Assembly: GCF_030913655.1 (NCBI RefSeq)
Contig: NZ_CP133189.1
Coordinates: 558,001-622,000 of the forward strand
Length of the DNA stretch: 64,000 nt
Source: Clostridium sp. MB40-C1
Lineage (GTDB): Bacteria; Bacillota; Clostridia; Clostridiales; Clostridiaceae
Direction of reading: 5' to 3'
Part shown: piece after piece, positions 24,189 through 31,484 of the stretch
Position numbering within the stretch: the stretch's first letter is position 1
Layout: the number at the start of each line of letters is the position of its first letter
Position numbers and translations under genes: made by a program
Notes under the pieces: generated by a model
Told to the model about the DNA's origin: nothing
Databases searched by the model: none
Seen by the model: only the letters and a program-made list of their open reading frames with translations

Positions 24189-25160
24189 TTATTTTAATTT
24201 ATAATATAAAATTCCATCTTCCTTTGTTCTTTCAGCTTTCCCGATAGAATATAAGTGTTCTAAATGAGACATAGCTTCTCCTGATGCAAACCATTTTTGA
24301 GGGTTAGGAAAGTCCTCCCAATTGGAATATCTTAATTCCCAATGCATACTAGCAGCGGTATCTCTTACTGATTTTTTATCATTTTTTATTATCTCCATAA
24401 TTTCCTTAAGCCGAGCGTCATGGTGATTTAAAAGCTCATGTATTCTTTCTTTGTGATTAGCTACAGTGCTTCTATGAGCTGAAAAAAGATGTTTTATATC
24501 GTATTCATGCACTTTTTTCAAACTGTTAAAATAAACAGATAGTATATCTTGCTCAAATCCCCAAAAAGCTATATTAGGAGTTATTTTGTGCAATATGTGA
24601 TCTCCACAAAAGAATAATTTATGATTTTTTTCATATAAACCTATGTGCCCTGGAGTATGACCTGGAATATTAACTACTTCAAAATAGTAATCTCCAATAT
24701 TTATTGAATCACCTTCATCAAGAGATATAAACTCAATAGGCTCTTTGGGGCAATATTTATATCCTGGGTGATTATCAAAAGATACATTGTCTTTTTCAAG
24801 ATCAAATAGCTTTTTATATCCTTCAAACTTATCCCAGTATGCTTGTCCTGCCATTTCATTAATCATTTTGCCATCAATTTTACCAGCATATATTCTAGCG
24901 CCTTCTTTATTTAAAGCAGCAGCAAGGCCAGAATGGTCTGAATGTAAATGAGTAACAAGTAAATCAGTTTTATTAAGGTCTATACCTAATTCATTAATAC
25001 CTTCCATAAATGCATTTCTACATTCTTCAGTATTAAATCCTGAGTCTATGATTAAATTTCTGTCTTTTGATAGAATAATATAACTATTAATCGCTCTTAA
25101 AGGATTTTTAGGTAAAGGAATTTCTTGCATGTAAATATTAGGATAAACTTCTATAACCAT
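24189..25160 (-). CDS. MBL-fold metallohydrolase
   Basis: A 323-residue protein with the metallo-beta-lactamase signature THLHSDHSG (H71, H73, D75, H76), the second-shell GHTPGH histidine, CGDH and a final SAHR histidine. A C-terminal helical extension (about 240-323) carries a winged-helix-like segment, as in many LACTB2/glyoxalase-II-like hydrolases. It lacks the beta-CASP insert and catalytic Fe/NO flavodoxin of other MBL groups. The substrate is unknown; thioester or phosphoester hydrolysis is typical. The start is ATG at 25160 behind AAGGGTG. It lies alone, on the strand opposite its neighbours. Confidence 0.88.
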   Translation of the reverse strand: MVIEVYPNIYMQEIPLPKNPLRAINSYIILSKDRNLIIDSGFNTEECRNAFMEGINELGIDLNKTDLLVTHLHSDHSGLAAALNKEGARIYAGKIDGKMINEMAGQAYWDKFEGYKKLFDLEKDNVSFDNHPGYKYCPKEPIEFISLDEGDSINIGDYYFEVVNIPGHTPGHIGLYEKNHKLFFCGDHILHKITPNIAFWGFEQDILSVYFNSLKKVHEYDIKHLFSAHRSTVANHKERIHELLNHHDARLKEIMEIIKNDKKSVRDTAASMHWELRYSNWEDFPNPQKWFASGEAMSHLEHLYSIGKAERTKEDGILYYKLK

Positions 25161-25311
25161 TTTATCACCCTTATCGTAAGTATTTTTTATTACGTTTTTA
25201 AAAAATTAATTACTAAAAATATTTTAACTTATTATACCAAAAGCATACTGTAGTAGCAACCATATACTATGGTATAATATCATTAGTTTAAGCAATAGAG
25301 GAGGTTATTTT

Positions 25312-25764
25312 ATGGCAGTACATACAGTTATGAAACAATATAATACTAAAGCACATATGGGAATGATAGATGTAACAGATGATTTTCAAAGTGCCATTGA
25401 TGAGGCTTTAAAGGTTAAAAAGATTAAAAATGGGGTAATTACTGGATTTACTACAGGAGGAGTAGCAGGACTTACAACTTTAGAATTTGAGCCAGGAATT
25501 GTATATAATGATTTAAAAGTGGCTATGGATATTTTTTCTCCTTATACAGATGAAACTGGAAGAGTAATTCACTATAAACATCATGATACATGGCATGATG
25601 ATAATGGTTCAAGTCATATAAAGGCAGCTCTTTTATCACCATTTATAACTATACCTTTTGTAAATGGAAAATTAACTATAGGACCTTGGCAGAACTTAAC
25701 TTTAATAGAATGTGACACAAGAGACAGGGTACGTGATATAGTGTTTCAAGTAATTGGAGAATAG
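25312..25764 (+). CDS. YjbQ / UPF0047 family protein
   Basis: A 150-residue cytoplasmic protein, slightly longer than the usual 130-140. It has the family's central motif HHDTWHDDNGSSHIKAALLSP and a C-terminal GPWQNLTLIECD strand. YjbQ-type proteins show weak thiamine-phosphate synthase activity in the literature, but their physiological role is unsettled. The start is ATG at 25312 behind AGGAGG. Monocistronic, followed by degenerate intergenic repeats. Confidence 0.92.
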   Translation: MAVHTVMKQYNTKAHMGMIDVTDDFQSAIDEALKVKKIKNGVITGFTTGGVAGLTTLEFEPGIVYNDLKVAMDIFSPYTDETGRVIHYKHHDTWHDDNGSSHIKAALLSPFITIPFVNGKLTIGPWQNLTLIECDTRDRVRDIVFQVIGE

Positions 25765-25944
25765 GATACTAGTGACTAGTAACCAGTATCCAGTGAACAG
25801 ATGACAGGTAGTAAAAGAAAATTACTAATTGCTAATTTCTAAAAGAATAAATGTGAGTATTTTTATTAACTTAAACATTGGCTATTATAGATTACAGATA
25901 CTAACTAAAAAAATGGATACTGGGAATTGGTTACTGGTTACTAA
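25764..25944. repeat. Degenerate inverted-repeat region (GGATACT...AGTATCC)
   Basis: GGATACTAGTGAC...GTAACCAGTATCC at 25764-25791 is a near-palindrome. GGATACTGGGAATTGGTTAC at 25914-25933 is a degenerate inverted copy of its right half. It resembles the TAGTGATTAAAGA-type filler found after several genes in this window. Confidence 0.5.
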
Positions 25945-25956
25945 AAAAGCTAGCAT

Positions 25957-26493
25957 TTATTGTATAGCAACAATTCCACAAGCAAGTCTTTTTCCGGAGT
26001 TCCCAGCAGGATCAGTTCTATAGTCGTCTGGATTTTCATGTATAATAACTGATTTACCTATAATGTCAGTTATTTTAAATTTATTTGTAAAAAAACTCAT
26101 TTTAGCGAATCCATTGTTGGAAAATAATACTGGAAAATCTCCAGCGTGATTTCCATGAGGTTGATTTGTTGGATTGTAATGTCCTTTTGCACAACTAAAA
26201 GGATTATTAGGATCTCCAACTTCACAGCATCCTTCATCATGAAGATGAAATCCAAAAGGCCCAATAGGTTGCGTGTTTTTTGTACCAGGTTTAAATTCAG
26301 GAAGGCCAGTTACTTTTACAAAGACTTCGGTGCCATAAGGTACATCTACAAAATACACAATTCCTTTAAGATTTGGAGCTAAAGGACCACCTTTTAAAAT
26401 AGCTAATGCATAATTTTGAGTTGGAGTTTTTGGAGAGCCTCTAAATTGATTGATGTAAGGGCAACAAGGTGAAAATCTGTAATTAAAATACAT
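25957..26493 (-). CDS. sodC: Cu/Zn superoxide dismutase without signal peptide
   Basis: A 178-residue member of the Cu/Zn-SOD family, which dismutates superoxide to peroxide and oxygen. The copper and zinc ligands appear present: H83 and H85 in GFHLH, H105 in GHYNP, H113/H116 and D119 in HGNHAGD, and H152 in VIIHE. The disulfide cysteines are C101 and C172. No signal peptide or lipobox is visible, which is unusual for a bacterial SodC. It starts with ATG at 26493, chosen because GGAGG lies 8 nt ahead; the ORF can be extended five codons upstream but that start overlaps the RBS. Activity without secretion is uncertain. Confidence 0.9.
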   Translation of the reverse strand: MYFNYRFSPCCPYINQFRGSPKTPTQNYALAILKGGPLAPNLKGIVYFVDVPYGTEVFVKVTGLPEFKPGTKNTQPIGPFGFHLHDEGCCEVGDPNNPFSCAKGHYNPTNQPHGNHAGDFPVLFSNNGFAKMSFFTNKFKITDIIGKSVIIHENPDDYRTDPAGNSGKRLACGIVAIQ

Positions 26494-26677
26494 ATTATAA
26501 TCCTCCATATATAAATTCTATTTCATTTTATGATTGGATCATACTATTTGTTAATAACTTATTAAGATAGTCTTTATACAGCATATTACTAATATTAACT
26601 TTTAATGGAAAAAATAATTGAAAATTATTAAAAAATATAGAAAAATATGTTATTATATAAATATAATGTTAATTATA

Positions 26678-26742
26678 AGGTGTGTTTTGAACTTAGAATT
26701 ATTTTTATTATACGAAATTAATAATTTATTAAGACATAGCCT
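26678..26742. repeat. GGCTATGTTTTA hairpin repeat, degenerate copy 3
   Basis: AGGTGTGTTTTGAA on the left faces TTAAGACATAGCCT on the right; the right arm is identical to that of the copy at 1173-1234. It ends 28 bp before the sdpI start. Confidence 0.6.
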
Positions 26743-26770
26743 AATTATAATATGCTAAGGAGAGATTTTT

Positions 26771-27121
26771 ATGTCAATACTTACTAATTCCTTCATAGGA
26801 ATAATATTCATTGTTGTGGGGACTGTATTTAAGTTAGTGCCACCAAAACACACAAATAGTATATATGGATATAGATCTCCATTTTCTACAAAAAATAAAG
26901 AAGTTTGGGAAGAAGGTAATCGTTTTTCTGCCATTATGATGATAGTTGGTGGTACTATAGCGGTGCTTTTTTCAACAATAGTTACTATTATATATAAGAA
27001 TAGAATAAATATGTCCAAGTCAATATCTAATTTGTTTTCTATGATAATAGCTCTAGGATTAGTTTTGTATACAGAAGTACATTTAAGAAAAATATTTGAT
27101 AAGGATGGTAATAGAAAGTGA
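26771..27121 (+). CDS. SdpI/YfhL family membrane protein
   Basis: A 116-residue protein with three hydrophobic helices (about 5-22, 53-76, 83-103) and the family motif PPKHTNSIYGYRSPFSTKNK between helices one and two. SdpI in Bacillus gives immunity to the SdpC toxin; most clostridial relatives have no known partner. No toxin gene lies nearby. RBS AAGGAGAG lies just ahead of the ATG. Its TGA stop overlaps the GTG that opens the remnant of ogt. Confidence 0.85.
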   Translation: MSILTNSFIGIIFIVVGTVFKLVPPKHTNSIYGYRSPFSTKNKEVWEEGNRFSAIMMIVGGTIAVLFSTIVTIIYKNRINMSKSISNLFSMIIALGLVLYTEVHLRKIFDKDGNRK

Positions 27122-27493
27122 GCAAAATATATAAAATTTATTATAATTCACCTATTGGAATTATAGAGATAAAATGAATTGAATGAGTATTTTAAAGGTA
27201 AAAGAAAAGTTTTCACAGTAAAAGTAAGTTTAAATGGCACAGAATTTCAAAACAAGATATGGGATGAACTTACAAAAATACCTTTTGGAAAAACGGTTAC
27301 ATATAAGAATATGGCAGAATCTATAGGAAATTCCAAGGCAGTAAGAGCAGTGGGAAATGCTAATGGGAAAAATGTTTTAAATATAATAGTACCTTGTCAT
27401 AGAGTCATTGGTTCTGATGGAAGTTTAACTGGTTATGGTGGAGGTCTTTGGAGAAAAAAATGGATCCTTACCCATGAGGAAAAATGGAAATAA
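27118..27493 (+). pseudogene. ogt: Broken methylated-DNA--cysteine S-methyltransferase
   Basis: A GTG at 27118 opens a 19-codon piece (KIYYNSPIGIIEIK, typical Ogt/MGMT N-terminus) that stops at TGA 27175-27177. A second open stretch from TTG 27179, one frame over, gives the C-terminal catalytic domain (105 residues with FGKTVTYKNMA, VPCHRVIG and TGYGGGLWRK). The roughly 40 residues that normally join these parts are missing, so an out-of-frame internal deletion is the simplest reading. The active Cys domain could still be made from the weakly supported TTG. It overlaps the sdpI stop. Confidence 0.78.
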
Positions 27494-27522
27494 TATTGTG
27501 TAATATAAGTTGGGTTATCTAT

Positions 27523-28605
27523 TTACATTTCCTTACCTAATGGCTTCCTAGTTTTAAAAAAAGTAACTATAAAGGTTACTATACACCAAATAAAGATTAA
27601 TATTGATACATATGTATATAAAGGTTTTAATATCTGTACCCTAAAGTCTTTATTCATTGTAGTTATGAGACTTAGTAATAAAATTATAGGGATGTTTATA
27701 TAATTAGTTTTTTTATAATCTAAATTAAATATTTTTGATATACAGTAGGACATCATAAATTGTTCAACTGATAAGGTTATTAGTATTGCTGTACTCCAAA
27801 TTATCATAAAAAAAGAGGTGAAATCAGAAAAAATAGCAGGTCGTACAAGCTTAAATACGAATAAAAGTGAATAATCAGTTTTAGAAGCTAATTTCCAGCC
27901 AAAAAAGTATACTGTTATAGCTGTGATAAAAGTATATAGTAGGGTTACCATTCCAGCGGGAAAAAGATTATGTTTTATAGTATTTTTTCTATTTGAAATA
28001 AAAGCAAATAGAAAAAAGCTTATTTCAGCTCCAGAATAAGATTGGAAGCTTGCTGGCATAGCAGAAATAATTGCTTTAGCATTCTCAAAATAAGGCATCA
28101 AATAGGTCTTGTTTCCATTATTAATATATAATAAAGGAACAAATAGTAAGGGCAGTGTAAAGTAAAGGGAAAGTTCACATAAACGACCTAATATAGTTAA
28201 GTTTTTTGTAGTGGTGTACATTATTATTAAAATTAATAATAACAATATTAGGATACTAGGAATGTATACAGATATAGAAAGTTTCAGTACTTCTATGTAT
28301 CCTGAAATTACTAGGCATTGCAACAAGATAGGATTTATTAAAAACATAAATAAAAATACTTTTCCAAGAAACTTTCCATATAAATTTTCTAATATACATG
28401 AGAAATCTGCATGATTCATTTTTTTATCCACATAAGAGGCAACAAGTAGCATAATAAGAGGAAATAAACCTGATATTAAAATTGATATCCAAGAGCATTG
28501 ATGAGCTTTTTTACTAGTTTCAGATGCTAAAGAAACTATTCCTACTCCTATAAAAGAATTTAAGATAATAGCAGTATATTGGTTATGTGTTATTTTATTT
28601 TTCAT
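27523..28605 (-). CDS. GerB-type spore germination permease, copy 2
   Basis: A 360-residue membrane protein with about ten hydrophobic helices of the GerAB/APC-like family that forms the germinant-receptor B subunit in the spore inner membrane. It has ITHNQYTAIIL and GVGIVSLASETSKKAHQCSW near the N-terminus. It is clearly a duplicate of the adjacent GerB, sharing long identical DNA stretches. The start is ATG at 28605. The gap to the upstream gerB is 143 bp with no obvious terminator, so co-transcription from gerA is possible. A GerC gene is not present between or after the two. Confidence 0.9.
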   Translation of the reverse strand: MKNKITHNQYTAIILNSFIGVGIVSLASETSKKAHQCSWISILISGLFPLIMLLVASYVDKKMNHADFSCILENLYGKFLGKVFLFMFLINPILLQCLVISGYIEVLKLSISVYIPSILILLLLILIIMYTTTKNLTILGRLCELSLYFTLPLLFVPLLYINNGNKTYLMPYFENAKAIISAMPASFQSYSGAEISFFLFAFISNRKNTIKHNLFPAGMVTLLYTFITAITVYFFGWKLASKTDYSLLFVFKLVRPAIFSDFTSFFMIIWSTAILITLSVEQFMMSYCISKIFNLDYKKTNYINIPIILLLSLITTMNKDFRVQILKPLYTYVSILIFIWCIVTFIVTFFKTRKPLGKEM

Positions 28606-28748
28606 TCTTATATTCCCCTATTTTTAAAGATATTTTATGTAGAGTTAAATGGATAATGTTTTTAGATTTTATCTCAATATTACATTTCTAAAATAACACT
28701 TTCCATATTTAATATTTATAATTATGAATAAAACATTCGCATTTACAT

Positions 28749-29831
28749 TTACATTTCCGTACCTTGTGTTTTTCTAGTTTTAAAAAAAGTAACTATAAAG
28801 GTTACTATACACCAAATAAAGATTAATATTAACACATAATTAAACATAGGTTTTAATATTTTTACTATAAATTTATTGCTTATTATACTTATGAGATTTA
28901 GTAATAAAACAAAAGGAATACCTATATAAAGGGTCTTTTCATAATTTAAGTTAAATATTTTTGATAGACAATAACACATAATAAATTGTTCAATTGAAAG
29001 AGTTAACAATATTGATGTACTCCAAATTATCATAAAAAAGGAAGTAAAGTCAGAGAAAATAGCAGGACGTACAAGCTTAAAAACAAATAAAAGGGAATAG
29101 TCAGTTTTAGAAGTTAACTTCCATCCAAAAAAATATACTGTTATGGCAGTTATAAAAGTATATATTAGAGTGACGATTAAAGCAGGAAAGATATTATGTT
29201 TTGTAGTATTTTTTCTATTTGAAATAGAAGCAAATAGAAAAAAACTTATTTCAGATCCACCATAAGCATTAAAACTTGTTGGTATAGCAGAAACGATAGC
29301 TTTAGCATTTTCAAAACAAGGCATTAAATGGGTTTTATGCCCAAAATTGATATATAATAAGGGAAGAAATAATAAGGGTACTGTAAAATAAAGAGAAAGT
29401 TCACATAAACGGCCTAATGTAGTTAGCTTTTTTGTAGTTGTATACATTGTTATTAAAATTATTAATACTAATATTAGGATACTAGGCATGTATACAGATA
29501 TAGAAAGTTTTAGTATTTTTATATAGCCACTTATTATTAAAGACTGAGATAAAAAAGCGTTTATCAAAAAGATAAGTAGCAACAACTTACCTAAAAATTT
29601 TCCATATAAACTTTCTAATATATATGAAAAGTCTTCATGATACATTTTTTTATCTACATAAGAGGCAACAAGTAGCATAATAAGAGGAAATAAACCTGAT
29701 ATTAAAATTGATATCCAAGAGCATTGATGAGCTTTTTTACTAGTTTCCGATGCCAAAGAAACTATTCCTACGCCGATAAAAGAGCTTAAAATAATAGCAG
29801 TATATTGATTGTGTGTTATCTTATCATTCAT
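28749..29831 (-). CDS. GerB-type spore germination permease, copy 1
   Basis: A 360-residue GerAB-family permease with about ten helices. Its start (ATG 29831) overlaps the end of gerA by 8 bases, with AAGGGGAAT as RBS. It shares with copy 2 a 92-base identical stretch (29656-29747 against 28430-28521) in the N-terminal part and another of more than 50 bases at the C-terminal end, while the middle is more divergent. In known receptors B binds or senses the germinant along with A and C; two B subunits could widen specificity. Germinant unknown. Confidence 0.92.
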   Translation of the reverse strand: MNDKITHNQYTAIILSSFIGVGIVSLASETSKKAHQCSWISILISGLFPLIMLLVASYVDKKMYHEDFSYILESLYGKFLGKLLLLIFLINAFLSQSLIISGYIKILKLSISVYMPSILILVLIILITMYTTTKKLTTLGRLCELSLYFTVPLLFLPLLYINFGHKTHLMPCFENAKAIVSAIPTSFNAYGGSEISFFLFASISNRKNTTKHNIFPALIVTLIYTFITAITVYFFGWKLTSKTDYSLLFVFKLVRPAIFSDFTSFFMIIWSTSILLTLSIEQFIMCYCLSKIFNLNYEKTLYIGIPFVLLLNLISIISNKFIVKILKPMFNYVLILIFIWCIVTFIVTFFKTRKTQGTEM

Positions 29832-31299
29832 TTTTATTCCCCTTATTTTTAGTAAGTTTAAATAGATTTTTTCCTTTAGTTAAATTATTTAAGGGACCTC
29901 TTAAAACCGAATCTCCTAGGTGACTACCTCTAATAGGGGCAAAAGGAGAAAAATAAGGTATACCAAAAGAATCCATACTTATTAAATACAAAAATAAAAA
30001 ATACAAACCTAATATTAAACCTAAAAAGCCAAATAATTTTGTTAATATAAGCAAAGGAAACCTTAAAAACCTTATGGACAAGGTAGCATCATAATTAGGT
30101 ATTATAAAGGTTGAGATTACAGTTATAGATACAATAACAAGGGTTACGTTACTAACTAAGCCAGCTTTAGTTGCAGCTTCTCCTAAAACTATACCACCCA
30201 CAATACCTAAGGTTTGACCTATTGGAAAAGGGAGACGTAATCCTCCCTCTCTTAAAAATTCAATAATAAGCTCCATAGATAAAACTTCTAAAAAGGGGCT
30301 AAGAGGTATTCCAAGTCTAGAGTTTATCAGTATTTTAATTAAAGGTAAGGGTAATAATGCAGCGTTATATTCTAACAAAGTTAAGTATACTGGTGAAATT
30401 GTAAGTACGATAAAAGTAGCCAAAATTCTTAATATTCTTATAAAGTTTGCAAGAGGAAGTTCATCTGAATAATCTTCTATGGACTGAAAAAATTCTATAA
30501 AAACTGCTGGTACTATAAGTGCGTGTGGGCAACCATCTATCATAATAGCAACTTTGCCATGAAGTAAATCCGAAACTACTTTGTCAGGTTTTTCGGTTGT
30601 TTTTGATTGAGGGAAAATGTTTAACTTGGTAGTTTGAAAGCATTGAGCAATATAGTCTACGCTACCAATATAGGGTAAACTTATAGATTTAAGCTTTTCT
30701 CTAATTTGGTTTAGAAGCTTATGGTCTACAATGTTATCTACATACATTAAGAGCACGTCTTTTTGACTATCAGTTCCTAATACATAGTTTTCTATTTTAA
30801 AGTAATCATTTTTAAATCTTTGTTGTAAAAGAGCGAGATTAATTTCTAAGCTCTCAATAAAAGAATCCTTACCGCCTTTTATATTATTTTCTGTATTTGA
30901 TATAGTGATATTTCTATAGCTTCCTCCTGTAGTATTGCAAATAATGCATGAATCATTATTTTCTATTAATATTACGCATTTCCCATGTTTTAAACTATAG
31001 CAAATGGTAAGTAACTCTTTAACTATTTTACAATCATAACAAGATATATATCGTTCAGAAAGGTATTTAGGAATATTTATGTTGTTTTGTAAATTTTCTT
31101 CTACCTTAAACAAAAGTGGATAAATTATTCCTTGTTCAATATAATCCTGATTTGCAAGTCCGTTTAAATATAAGAGTGTGCACTTTATATTTCCTTTTAA
31201 TACTAAATCTCTTTTTACAAAATTAAAGTTTGAAGGTATTTTAGATGAAATTAAGCTTATATTGTTTTTTAGATTTTCTGTTAATATTGATTTTTCCAA
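29824..31299 (-). CDS. GerA-type spore germination receptor subunit
   Basis: A 491-residue protein with the GerAA-family plan: a soluble N-terminal domain (about 1-280) and a membrane part with about five hydrophobic helices (about 285-450), including the signature PAVFIEFFQSIEDYSDE, RLPFPIGQTLGIVGG and EAATKAGLVSNV. It starts with TTG at 31299, clearly set by AGGAGGTGTTA. It is the first gene of a gerA-gerB-gerB unit expressed in the forespore in known systems. The usual C lipoprotein is missing here. Confidence 0.93.
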   Translation of the reverse strand: MEKSILTENLKNNISLISSKIPSNFNFVKRDLVLKGNIKCTLLYLNGLANQDYIEQGIIYPLLFKVEENLQNNINIPKYLSERYISCYDCKIVKELLTICYSLKHGKCVILIENNDSCIICNTTGGSYRNITISNTENNIKGGKDSFIESLEINLALLQQRFKNDYFKIENYVLGTDSQKDVLLMYVDNIVDHKLLNQIREKLKSISLPYIGSVDYIAQCFQTTKLNIFPQSKTTEKPDKVVSDLLHGKVAIMIDGCPHALIVPAVFIEFFQSIEDYSDELPLANFIRILRILATFIVLTISPVYLTLLEYNAALLPLPLIKILINSRLGIPLSPFLEVLSMELIIEFLREGGLRLPFPIGQTLGIVGGIVLGEAATKAGLVSNVTLVIVSITVISTFIIPNYDATLSIRFLRFPLLILTKLFGFLGLILGLYFLFLYLISMDSFGIPYFSPFAPIRGSHLGDSVLRGPLNNLTKGKNLFKLTKNKGNKNE

Positions 31300-31358
31300 A
31301 ATAACACCTCCTGTATTTAGTATCTATATTTATGTATAAAATATACATTTTTTATTCT

Positions 31359-31415
31359 AAGATTTAGGTAATGAGTACCTAAATCTTGGAATAATGTTAT
31401 GTCTCGGCATTATTC
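31359..31415. promoter_or_regulatory. Two adjacent hairpins between gerA and the U32 gene
   Basis: AAGATTTAGGTA pairs with TACCTAAATCTT (31359-31387), then GAATAATG pairs with CATTATTC (31389-31415). Both lie in the divergent intergenic region and could be operators or leader structures for either gene. Confidence 0.55.
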
Positions 31416-31417
31416 TA

Positions 31418-31447
31418 TTGTTAATTGGTACAGGGTTTTGTTATAAT
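31418..31447 (+). promoter_or_regulatory. Promoter of the U32 peptidase gene
   Basis: TTGTTA and TATAAT are separated by 18 bases, about 38 bp before the ATG at 31485. Confidence 0.6.
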
Positions 31448-31484
31448 GTATAATTAGGTGTGGAAAGGTAAGGAGAGATAATTT

